This document shows, piece by piece, positions 7,978 through 15,049 of a stretch of DNA of 35,746 nucleotides (positions are counted from its first letter, which is position 1; every line of letters begins with the position of its first letter). The notes under the pieces were generated by a model, which did not search any database, was not told where the DNA came from, and saw only the letters and a program-made list of their open reading frames with translations. Location of the stretch: assembly GCA_002718595.1 (NCBI GenBank), contig PBFD01000002.1, positions 36,748-72,493 on the forward strand. Reading direction: 5' to 3'. This stretch comes from Gemmatimonadota bacterium (GTDB taxonomy: Bacteria > Gemmatimonadota > Gemmatimonadetes > Longimicrobiales > Gaopeijiaceae). The position numbers and the translations under genes were made by a program.

Positions 7978-8786
7978 TAAAAGAGCCTCCAGTCGGTCCA
8001 GATGCCCATTGAACAGAGTCGGACATAAACATCTGAAAATCCGACCCAGAAAAGGCTCATCCAAGCAAAGAGCATGTGTCTACGGTTCAAACAAGTGACA
8101 CAATCATGAGCTGTTCTTCGGATAGGTTTGTCGAAGAGCACATTTAGTTTCCCTCCGATCAAATGTCTAAGAGAGTGACATCCGAGTGTGTAGCCTCCCA
8201 AAAGTATGACATTGATCGCTAGGACGATGGTTCCGATTCCAATGCCCCGACTTTCGATACCTGTTACAGCATCTTCAAAAAAAGTAGCTCTCCAAACGTC
8301 ATATGACAGAAAGACTACAAAGAGCAAAGCTAGATACATGAAATATCTATGAACGTTCTGGAGAATGAGGGGGAAAGATCTTTCTCCCCAATACGATTTT
8401 CGTGGTTCCCCTACGGCACAAGAAGGAGGATCAGCCCAAAAAGCCTTGTAGTAGGCTCCCCGGTAGTAGTAACATGTAAAACGAAATCCACCGGGCGCCC
8501 AGAGAATCAGAAAAGCTGGAGACCAGGGTAGCCAGCTTAACCACCAACTCGGTTTGGGCCCAAAAACAGCGTGGTGACTTTCCCCGAACAGCTCTGGGGA
8601 ATAGAAGGGAGAGAGGTAGTTTCCAAAGTGGTAATGCTCTCCTTGGAAAGCAGCCCAGGTACTGTAGGTAATAAAGAAGCCTAATCCTAGAACAACTGCT
8701 AACGGTTCAATCCACCATTTACCCGGTCGCATAGTTTCGCCGAAAGAAGATGCCACTGGTAGCGAAGTGGTCACATTTTTACTCAT
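7977..8786 (-). CDS. sdhC: Succinate dehydrogenase membrane anchor subunit, Sdh1-like
   Basis: A single membrane subunit replaces the usual SdhC/SdhD pair. The ATG at 8786 has GAGGA five nt upstream and gives 269 aa; an upstream extension to 8906 has no good ribosome-binding site and overlaps the rhodanese gene. About five hydrophobic segments are visible (near residues 28-48, 86-104, 146-167, 184-204 and 238-258). His146 (VHRYF), His204 and His208 (GCHSLRHLIGG) are candidate haem b ligands by position. Cys-rich FTCYYYRGAYYKAFWADPPSCAVGEPR between the second and third helices is characteristic of this long anchor type, similar to the mycobacterial Sdh1 anchor of about 270 aa. Family assignment is confident from context and pattern; the quinone used is not predicted. 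Confidence 0.85.
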   Translation of the reverse strand: MSKNVTTSLPVASSFGETMRPGKWWIEPLAVVLGLGFFITYSTWAAFQGEHYHFGNYLSPFYSPELFGESHHAVFGPKPSWWLSWLPWSPAFLILWAPGGFRFTCYYYRGAYYKAFWADPPSCAVGEPRKSYWGERSFPLILQNVHRYFMYLALLFVVFLSYDVWRATFFEDAVTGIESRGIGIGTIVLAINVILLGGYTLGCHSLRHLIGGKLNVLFDKPIRRTAHDCVTCLNRRHMLFAWMSLFWVGFSDVYVRLCSMGIWTDWRLF

Positions 8787-8899
8787 GCAATTCCTCTTGA
8801 TAGGTCCTGTTGAAGATAATACCGCCTTAGTGTAGAAAAAGGTTCCCAGACAACAAAAAATAAAACTGTTTTTGGACTGAATCTCAAGCGTCAAAGTCC

Positions 8900-9364
8900 C
8901 TACCAAACTGGTTCATATCCTTCAGCAGTGAGTTTCATACCAGGTCCATGAATGTGTACATTTTTGGTAGGCCCTTCGTCGGACATAAGGTCACCATTCA
9001 CATGAGTCCAGCCCAGGATAGCACCCGCCAGGTTATAGGCGTCCCAATCCCCTTGTTCAAGACTCTTGACGAACATTCCACTGCGAACCCCGATCGTACA
9101 ATATGCGACTATCTTACTGCCCCTGTATTGCTCTTGGTGGGCCTTGAAATGTTCAACTGTGATGGCACCAGGAAGCATCGATACTTCCTGTTCTTCATTT
9201 GTTCTTGTGTCGACTATTGTCAGGTTATTTCCAGACTGCATTTTTTGTAATTCTTCAGGAGTTATTTCCTGAATTCCAGGAAAACTGCTTCTCTGGGATT
9301 GGTATATTTTATCTATTTTAGCTCGCTTTGATTCATCAGATTTGTTGAATAGGGAATTAAACAT
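8900..9364 (-). CDS. Rhodanese-like domain protein
   Basis: This is a single-domain rhodanese of 154 aa. The domain spans about residues 30-130, with ITPEELQKM, LTIVDTRTNEEQEVSMLPGAI (CH2A-like region) and the active-site loop CTIGVRSG starting at Cys89, the presumed persulfide carrier. The C-terminal tail ends with PTKNVHIHGPGMKLTAEGYEPVW, an unusual His/Gly-rich extension. It has no signal peptide, so it is probably cytoplasmic. It lies 113 bp upstream of sdhC in the same direction and could lead the sdh transcript. A role in sulfur transfer, for example for Fe-S cluster supply, is inference from context only. Confidence 0.85.
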   Translation of the reverse strand: MFNSLFNKSDESKRAKIDKIYQSQRSSFPGIQEITPEELQKMQSGNNLTIVDTRTNEEQEVSMLPGAITVEHFKAHQEQYRGSKIVAYCTIGVRSGMFVKSLEQGDWDAYNLAGAILGWTHVNGDLMSDEGPTKNVHIHGPGMKLTAEGYEPVW

Positions 9365-9438
9365 GGGTATGGAACTCCGAGTAGTGAAAATAACCGTCTA
9401 AAGTCAAACAAGGTGAATGATATAGGCTTAGAAAAGTA

Positions 9439-9498
9439 TTGGCCAGTGGGGCCTTTGTTAAAAAAATGACAGAGATGGCTACTATGCACTTGGCCAGT
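9439..9498. repeat. 9-bp direct repeat TTGGCCAGT x2 in divergent promoter region
   Basis: TTGGCCAGT occurs at 9439-9447 and 9490-9498, 51 bp apart (close to five helical turns), in the 209-bp gap between the divergent rhodanese (-) and FAD oxidoreductase (+) genes. Each copy contains the palindrome TGGCCA. The spacing and location suggest paired regulator sites; there is no regulator gene nearby. I found no convincing sigma70 promoter here. Confidence 0.35.
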
Positions 9499-9573
9499 TA
9501 CAATGACGATAGTACTGTCCTTTGTCGATGTGAGATGATTTAAATCAACCCAATAAAAAAAGGTTCAATACAT

Positions 9574-10698
9574 TTGTCTTTTGTCCGAGAAGTTGTCCTG
9601 GTTGGCGGTGGTCATACGCACATTCAAACTCTAAAGAGTTTTGCCAGAAAACCACCGAGAGCAACTAGGGTCACAGTGATTGTAGATGAGCCCCAGGCAG
9701 TTTATTCAGGGATGGTGCCTGGTTTTGTTTCGGGGCAGTATCGCAAAGACGAGATAGTGATTGATGTTCATCGGCTATCCCAACTGGCCGATACAAGGTT
9801 GGTCGAGGGGCGTGTGATTGGAGTGGACTCACATGGTCAGAAAATATTGCTGGAAAGCGGTGAGAAAGTTGCCTACGACGTGGCATCCTTTGACATAGGG
9901 TCTACGGTGGCAGGGTTTGATGTACAAGGCGTGCAGGAGTATGCTGTGCCAACTCGTCCTATCGGATATTTGTGCCAGCAAATTGAACAAATTATGCGGA
10001 AACTCAGCAGTGGTAATGACAGGGGGCCAATTAATATCGTGGTGGTGGGAGGTGGCGCCGGTGGAGTGGAGCTAAGCTTCACTCTCGACCAGCGTTTCGG
10101 ATCTATGGGATTAGCTGCAAACGTTAAGATGATTGAGAAAGAACAGGAGCTACTCCTGACCTTTTCGGCGTCGATTCGTAAGCGCATTTATTCCCAGGCA
10201 AAGAAACGGGGGATAAGCGTCATTTGTAATTCAGAAGTTTCTAGGGTCATGAGTGATTCTGTGGTGCTCGAAGATGGTACTAGTCTGAATTTTGACTTAT
10301 TGATATGGGTTGCAGGACCCTGGAGCCAGGAGATATTTAAGGAGTCTGGATTCTCGACAGATTCTAGGGGATTTGTTTTGACGCGTTCGACCTTGCAATT
10401 TGAGGGATACGACAATCTTTTTGGAGTTGGAGATTGTGCAACCTTGAAGGAGGCGCCATTAACTCCTAAGGCGGGAGTCTATGCAGTGCGACAGGGCCCC
10501 TATTTGACACATAATTTGTACAAATGGTTGGAGGGTGGTTCTCTGAAAAGCTATCATCCGCAAGGGGATTTCCTAACCTTGTTGAACCTTGGAAATGGTA
10601 GCGCAGTGGGGGGGAAATGGGGTTGGTCGTTCGAAGGAAGATGGGTAATGAAGCTCAAGGACTATATAGATCGAAAATTTGTGGCTGATTTCAGCTAG
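9574..10698 (+). CDS. FAD/NAD(P)-dependent oxidoreductase, SelD-associated / NDH-2-like family
   Basis: This 374-aa two-dinucleotide-fold flavoprotein has an FAD site REVVLVGGGHTHIQTLK at the N terminus, a second NAD(P) site VVVGGGAGGVELSFTL at about residues 150-168, and a C-terminal FAD-contact motif LFGVGDCATL near residue 283. The GGGHTH start and the Y-S-G-M-V-P-G-F block (about residues 43-51) are those of the pyridine-nucleotide-disulfide oxidoreductase subfamily that also occurs fused to selenophosphate synthetase (SelD); here it is standalone. There is no redox-active CxxxxC motif, as in type II NADH dehydrogenases. The start is TTG at 9574, the only start in frame before the FAD motif. 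The next gene (P5C dehydrogenase) starts 29 bp downstream, so the two are probably cotranscribed. Its electron acceptor is unknown; quinone is plausible. Confidence 0.82.
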   Translation: MSFVREVVLVGGGHTHIQTLKSFARKPPRATRVTVIVDEPQAVYSGMVPGFVSGQYRKDEIVIDVHRLSQLADTRLVEGRVIGVDSHGQKILLESGEKVAYDVASFDIGSTVAGFDVQGVQEYAVPTRPIGYLCQQIEQIMRKLSSGNDRGPINIVVVGGGAGGVELSFTLDQRFGSMGLAANVKMIEKEQELLLTFSASIRKRIYSQAKKRGISVICNSEVSRVMSDSVVLEDGTSLNFDLLIWVAGPWSQEIFKESGFSTDSRGFVLTRSTLQFEGYDNLFGVGDCATLKEAPLTPKAGVYAVRQGPYLTHNLYKWLEGGSLKSYHPQGDFLTLLNLGNGSAVGGKWGWSFEGRWVMKLKDYIDRKFVADFS

Positions 10699-10727
10699 CT
10701 GACACTGAGGATGATCAGGAGATAAAA

Positions 10728-12308
10728 ATGACGGAGAATGCCGAAACCAAGATTACCTATGCCACCCTGGGTGGAGAAGGGATGGAGCAAGTACACAGCG
10801 CGTTGGAAGCACAAATAGACCCAGTGGTTGAGAGTTTTGGTGCAGAGTACGGGATGATTATCGGAGGCAATGAAGTCCTGGCAGATAATAAATTTGAAGA
10901 CTATAGCCCTGTAGATGATAGGATCCTCTTAGGAACTTTTCAGTCTGGGACTGAGGAACATGTTGGTCAGGCAGTTGAAGCTGCTCGTAATGCGTTGCCT
11001 CAATGGAGTGGACTTCCTTGGCAGGAACGTGTGACCTGTCTAAGAGAAGTTTCCCAAGCAATTCGAAATGCAAGGTGGGAATTGTCGGTGATTTTGGGTT
11101 ATGAAGTGGGAAAAAACCGCATGGAGTCTGTGGGGGAAGTCGAAGAGTGTTCCGATTTTATTGATTATTACTGCGATCGAATGGAGGAGCACAATGGGTT
11201 TGTAACATCTTTTGGTGGCGATTCAGAAGAGCAGAGCAGTCTGAGTGTTCTTCGACCTTATGGAGTTTGGTCGATCATATCTCCTTTTAACTTTCCAATG
11301 GCACTCACAGCTGGTCCTGTGGGCGCCGCTCTTGTTACGGGAAACACAGTGATTGTCAAACCGTCTCCGATCACCCCTTTCGCTGTTGCTCGTCTGGCCC
11401 AGGTGTTTGCTGAAACAAGTTTGCCAGAAGGAGTGTTTAATTTCGTCACTGGAAGCAATGAAGTTGTTTCTAGGGGCTTGGTATTAGGATCGGGTATTGA
11501 TGGTGTGGTTTTCACTGGATCTTACCAGATAGGTATGGAGCTTATGCGGGAGTCGTCAACGGGAACAATGCCTAGACCATTTATTGCTGAAATGGGAGGC
11601 AAGAATCCTGCTTTGGTAATGGAATCCGCTGATCTGACCAAAGCGGCTGACGGAGTGAAAAATTCAGCTTTTGGTTTACAAGGACAGAAGTGTTCTGCTT
11701 GCTCACGAGTATATGTTCAGAAAAACGTTAACAACAATTTTGTCGATTTGCTTCTGGAAGAATCCGCGAAAGTTGTCCAGGGTAATCCATTGGATAAGGA
11801 TGTCTGGCTCGGGCCAGTCATTAATGAGGCTGCATTTAAAAGATATACGAAAGCGATAGAGAAAGCGGTTGCTGATGGCGGTAGGGTTCTGACCGGGGGA
11901 TCCCGGCTCAGTGGGGGTATTTTCGACCACGGTTACTACGTTGAACCGACCGTGATCGATGGGTTGCCACTCGACCATGAGTTATTTCGCAAAGAACTGT
12001 TTGTTCCTATTACGGCTGTAGCTGAAGTCAATGATTTAGAACAAGCAATTGACCTAGCCAATGCCACTGAGTATGGCCTCACAGCTGGTATTTTTTCAGA
12101 AGAAGATGCTGAAGTAGACTTTTTCTTCAACCGTATTCAAGCTGGAACCGTCTATGCTAATAGGCGTGCTGGGGCAACTGCAGGCGCATGGCCAGGAGTA
12201 AATCCTTTTGGGGGTTGGAAAGGCAGTTCGTCAGGGGGTACTGGGGCTGGAGGGCCCTACTACCTAAAACAGTTCCTGCGTGAACAAAGCCGACTTAGGG
12301 TCTACTAG
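10728..12308 (+). CDS. pruA: Delta-1-pyrroline-5-carboxylate dehydrogenase (glutamate semialdehyde dehydrogenase)
   Basis: This enzyme oxidises glutamate-gamma-semialdehyde/P5C to glutamate with NAD+, the second step of proline catabolism and a step of arginine/ornithine breakdown. The 526-aa protein belongs to the ALDH superfamily with Asn187 (PFNFP), Lys211 (KPSP), Glu288 (AEMGGKNP) and catalytic Cys322 in GQKCSACSR. The GQKCSACSR motif and the C-terminal PFGGWKGSSSGGTGAGGPYYLKQF block are typical of P5C dehydrogenases. An about 50-residue N-terminal extension precedes the cofactor domain, also usual for this family. AGGAG lies 6 nt before the ATG. No proline dehydrogenase (putA/prodh) gene is in the window. 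A different omega-semialdehyde substrate cannot be excluded. Confidence 0.85.
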   Translation: MTENAETKITYATLGGEGMEQVHSALEAQIDPVVESFGAEYGMIIGGNEVLADNKFEDYSPVDDRILLGTFQSGTEEHVGQAVEAARNALPQWSGLPWQERVTCLREVSQAIRNARWELSVILGYEVGKNRMESVGEVEECSDFIDYYCDRMEEHNGFVTSFGGDSEEQSSLSVLRPYGVWSIISPFNFPMALTAGPVGAALVTGNTVIVKPSPITPFAVARLAQVFAETSLPEGVFNFVTGSNEVVSRGLVLGSGIDGVVFTGSYQIGMELMRESSTGTMPRPFIAEMGGKNPALVMESADLTKAADGVKNSAFGLQGQKCSACSRVYVQKNVNNNFVDLLLEESAKVVQGNPLDKDVWLGPVINEAAFKRYTKAIEKAVADGGRVLTGGSRLSGGIFDHGYYVEPTVIDGLPLDHELFRKELFVPITAVAEVNDLEQAIDLANATEYGLTAGIFSEEDAEVDFFFNRIQAGTVYANRRAGATAGAWPGVNPFGGWKGSSSGGTGAGGPYYLKQFLREQSRLRVY

Positions 12309-12336
12309 AGTTTATTGGCACATACGATTGAAGGCA

Positions 12337-14541
12337 TTATTGCTTTTCTTTTGAAAAGTAGGTTTCATACCAATCGAAAATACGACTCCAATGGTCAAGG
12401 AAATCCTCTTGAGTACCAGCACGTCCAGCTCCGTGTCCAGCTCGCATGTAGTTTACCCAGGTCACTTTCTTACCTAAGCGTCGGAGCGCATAATACATTT
12501 CTCTCTGGTTAGTTTCCGGCACATTCCAGTCATCTTCTCCAGATAACATCAGTAGGGGAGTGTCTATTCTGTCTGCAAACATGATTGCAGAATGGGCAAT
12601 GTATTTCTGAGGTTGTTCCCATAGAGTTGCTCCAATTCGATCTTGGCCTTCCTCTGCAGCCCGATAATTTCGAGTGGTGATTTTCTCACTATCTCCTAAA
12701 AAGCTTATTATGTTCACTTTTCCAGAGATATTAATCGCTGCTGCAAAACGGTCGGTTTGGGTTATAAGTAGGTTGGTTGCGTATCCTCCATAGCTTGTGC
12801 CATGAACGCCCAACTTGTGCTCATCAACTAAGCCACGGTCTATCACTGTATTTATAGCTGTTGTCACTCCTTTAACCCAAGCTTCTCCTGGAAATCCTAT
12901 TTCGAGGTCTACAGATGGTCGAAACCCAAACCATCCCTGGCTAGCTAAAAGGTTCATATTCGCATTAAACCCATTGTCAAAAAATGTCTCATAAATTTCG
13001 GCCACTAGGGGATAAGTCTTCTGCGGATCGTAATCGATTGGGTAGTACAGTATGCCATAAAGCTTTTTGCCATCTACATTTAGATAGGAAATAAGCTCGC
13101 TTTTAGTCAGTTTTACGTTCTTGATCCAGGGATTGAGTTCTGTAAGCTGTCTCGGGTTATTGAAGGAATTATCCGAAACCCATACTTCAGGAGGCACATC
13201 ACCGTTGGTTCTGGTATAGACAATTGTGGACGCATCGTCCGATATAGTCCAGTTTCTGTAAAGATTCTGGTCTAGCACAAGATCCTCTGTCGATTGGGTT
13301 TCAATGTTGTAGCGAAGCAACCCACGTTCCCATCGGTCTGAGGCAGAGTAACTCATGTATAAGTAGTTTCCATCGCCTGTCCAAGACTCGATTTCCAAGT
13401 TGGGTCTTTCTTCCTCTTTCTGCTCAAATCCATAGATCAGATCTATATCCCCAGATTGTATATCAAGGACGTGATAGCCTGCCTCAGAACTGAGTAGCAA
13501 GCCGGTGTTCAAGGGATGCCAGCGAACCATCTCGAATTCGTATTCCTTGGAGTCTGATGTTCTAGAAGGAGTCAGATTTATTAAGGTATCTGCCATGAAG
13601 GAACGAAGGAAAATATTTCCATCATCTGAATAAGCAAACGCATCTATTGGATGATTCCATATTGGGTTGATTCTATTTTCACCACTAGAATGAATGTGCT
13701 CATTCTCTAGACTGGAAAGATCTATTTTGAAGATGTCGTATTCAGTTCCTTCGGACCTAATGTAAGAAGTTCTAAGACGGGTCGCCGTCGTGTAGACTAA
13801 GGTGTTTCCGTCTTCGGAAAATTGAGGAGAAACAACTGGTTGTTCAGGTAAAACTTGCTGTACTGAACCATCCGTTAAATCTACTAAACTCAGTATGATT
13901 TCATCACTAGATTTTCTAACAGCATCCCATGCCAGAAAATCGTTGTCTGAGTCCTGGATTACTATGGGGCCATCAGAGAGATCTAGATAAGCTTGGCGAG
14001 TTTCAGCTTCCCAATCTAGAGATCTAAGTCCCACAACTATATTTTTTCCGTTTGGATTCCATTCTAATGGTGAATTAGAAGCCAAAGAAAGTTCACTGTT
14101 TAGGGTAACTTCTTCAATTTGCCCTGTTTTTACATGGTGGACCATTAGTCGGAAGGCCCCATCCGTGTATCTGAAGAATGCCAATTTTGATCCATCAGGG
14201 GACCAACGTAAATTTCTTACAGGTGCTGGGTTGCCTTCAAAAAGCTGGTACAGACTTCCACTTTCCGTATCTATTATCAATATCTCAGATTTATTGGGAG
14301 AGACATAAGTAGGATCTCCATAGCGCCCGTGGTCAACGTTCAGTCGATCCCCTTGGGTTTGCACTGTCAGCGCCACTTTTCCTCCATCTTTGGACATGTC
14401 TTGAATTGAGGGAGTCCTGACATTGAGAGCATCTTCAGGAGTAAATGATCTTTGCTGTGCTACTGAAATAGAGGGAAGAATTGTAAGTAAAAACGTAGGC
14501 ATGTAATTAATGATTCTGAACGAGCGACTGAGCTTTAGCAT
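12337..14541 (-). CDS. Secreted S9 family (prolyl oligopeptidase/DPP-type) peptidase
   Basis: This 734-aa protein has a signal peptide (MLKLSRSFRIINYMPTFLLT..., cleavage near VAQQ). Residues about 40-450 hold WD40-like/TolB-type propeller strands, such as the RNLRWSPDGSKLAFF and SPQFSEDGNTLVYTT repeats. The C-terminal alpha/beta-hydrolase domain has the nucleophile in GTSYGGYA (Ser583), an Asp in GEDDWNVP (about 671) and His in RAGHGAG (about 703). The catalytic triad is therefore intact. A GGAG site precedes the ATG by 7-8 nt. It probably acts in the periplasm or outside the cell on peptides with Pro or small residues. Its neighbours are on opposite strands, so it is a single-gene unit. Confidence 0.92.
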   Translation of the reverse strand: MLKLSRSFRIINYMPTFLLTILPSISVAQQRSFTPEDALNVRTPSIQDMSKDGGKVALTVQTQGDRLNVDHGRYGDPTYVSPNKSEILIIDTESGSLYQLFEGNPAPVRNLRWSPDGSKLAFFRYTDGAFRLMVHHVKTGQIEEVTLNSELSLASNSPLEWNPNGKNIVVGLRSLDWEAETRQAYLDLSDGPIVIQDSDNDFLAWDAVRKSSDEIILSLVDLTDGSVQQVLPEQPVVSPQFSEDGNTLVYTTATRLRTSYIRSEGTEYDIFKIDLSSLENEHIHSSGENRINPIWNHPIDAFAYSDDGNIFLRSFMADTLINLTPSRTSDSKEYEFEMVRWHPLNTGLLLSSEAGYHVLDIQSGDIDLIYGFEQKEEERPNLEIESWTGDGNYLYMSYSASDRWERGLLRYNIETQSTEDLVLDQNLYRNWTISDDASTIVYTRTNGDVPPEVWVSDNSFNNPRQLTELNPWIKNVKLTKSELISYLNVDGKKLYGILYYPIDYDPQKTYPLVAEIYETFFDNGFNANMNLLASQGWFGFRPSVDLEIGFPGEAWVKGVTTAINTVIDRGLVDEHKLGVHGTSYGGYATNLLITQTDRFAAAINISGKVNIISFLGDSEKITTRNYRAAEEGQDRIGATLWEQPQKYIAHSAIMFADRIDTPLLMLSGEDDWNVPETNQREMYYALRRLGKKVTWVNYMRAGHGAGRAGTQEDFLDHWSRIFDWYETYFSKEKQ

Positions 14542-14771
14542 ATCATTTCTCCATGATTCAAGAGATGTCTGAGAGGTGAGCTTTTCTGGTTTACAATGTT
14601 GTGAAGATAAAGTTAGGCAAGTTTATCATACCTGCTAGAGTGAGAATGATTATCAGATGAAAGTACCTCTGGGGGGAGAACTGTAGTTGTCCTCTTGACT
14701 TGTTCATCCCAGAGATGCCAGATTTGAGGTCCGAAAATAAAAGAAGTATGGATTTTGGGAGCAAAAATTAG
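14542..14771. other. Intergenic region between S9 peptidase and the ilv leader
   Basis: These 230 bases hold the 5' regions of two divergent units. GATAAA (14606-14611) and TTTATC (14622-14627) form a 6-bp inverted repeat upstream of the peptidase gene. A TTGACT at 14695-14700 could be a -35 for the ilv leader, but no good -10 lies 16-18 bp downstream, so I do not call a promoter. A seven-codon mini-ORF (ATG 14748, stop TAG 14769-14771) ends directly against the GTG of the ilv leader peptide. Confidence 0.4.
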
Positions 14772-14879
14772 GTGAAAAAGAATACATCAATCTCGTTAAT
14801 TAGAGTGATTATTTACGACGGGCCTCGAGTGGTGAGTCCCGTCGAGAGGCCCGCGCGCGCTCTGTGGGGGGTTACCTGA
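14772..14879 (+). CDS. ilv operon leader peptide (35 aa, Ile/Leu/Val-rich)
   Basis: A 35-codon ORF starts with GTG at 14772 (GGGAG at 14757-14761, 10 nt upstream) and stops with TGA at 14877-14879. Codons 7-14 read ATC TCG TTA ATT AGA and GTG ATT ATT, so six of eight are Ile, Leu or Val. Two more Val codons (GTG GTG) follow at 20-21. The peptide begins MKKNTSISLIRVII. The codon run ends at 14813, four bases before the first attenuator hairpin arm, where a stalled ribosome would mask that arm. Leader peptides like this control branched-chain amino acid operons by ribosome stalling. It was found by inspection; no homology is claimed. Confidence 0.7.
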   Translation: MKKNTSISLIRVIIYDGPRVVSPVERPARALWGVT

Positions 14880-14952
14880 ACACCCTATAGAAAAAATTAA
14901 GAACAAGCGCCGCGGGTCCTCCGGAGAAATCGGGAGGACCCGCTTGGTTTTT
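14817..14952 (+). promoter_or_regulatory. Ribosome-mediated transcription attenuator of the ilvBNCD operon
   Basis: Four pairing segments are visible. Segment 1 (CGGGCCTC, 14819-14826) pairs with segment 2 (GAGGCCCG, 14846-14853); GACGGG at 14817-14822 can alternatively pair with CCCGTC at 14838-14843. Segment 2 (CCCGCG, 14850-14855, extendable on both sides) can instead pair with segment 3 (CGCGGG, 14911-14916). Segment 3 is also the 5' arm of the terminator whose 3' arm is segment 4 (14933-14943). Inferred logic: with charged tRNAs the 1:2 and 3:4 hairpins form and transcription stops. When the ribosome stalls at the Ile/Leu/Val codons it covers segment 1, 2 pairs with 3, and ilvB is transcribed. 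Confidence 0.7.
14912..14952 (+). terminator. Intrinsic terminator (attenuator) upstream of ilvB
   Basis: GCGGGTCCTCC (14912-14922) and GGAGGACCCGC (14933-14943) are perfect 11-bp inverted arms with a 10-nt loop, followed by TTGG and five T (14948-14952). This very stable GC-rich stem with a U tract lies 98 bp before the ilvB start and after the leader-peptide stop, as expected for an attenuator rather than an end-of-operon terminator. Confidence 0.85.
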
Positions 14953-15049
14953 AGGAATGGAGTGATTTGGAAGAAAATAGCAGTATTGCCACAGGCCAGA
15001 GGGATTGTGAATTAGCATGTTTACATCAACAAAGGTATAGGTAAGAATT

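Noticed and set aside
7978-8064. N-terminal extension of sdhA upstream of the GTG at 7977
   Set aside because: It overlaps sdhC coding sequence and lacks the family start; GGAGG with 8-nt spacing and the TAGTG overlap favour 7977.
14695-14724. TTGACT as a -35 element for the ilv leader
   Set aside because: No acceptable -10 hexamer follows at 16-18 bp, so a promoter cannot be called from sequence alone.
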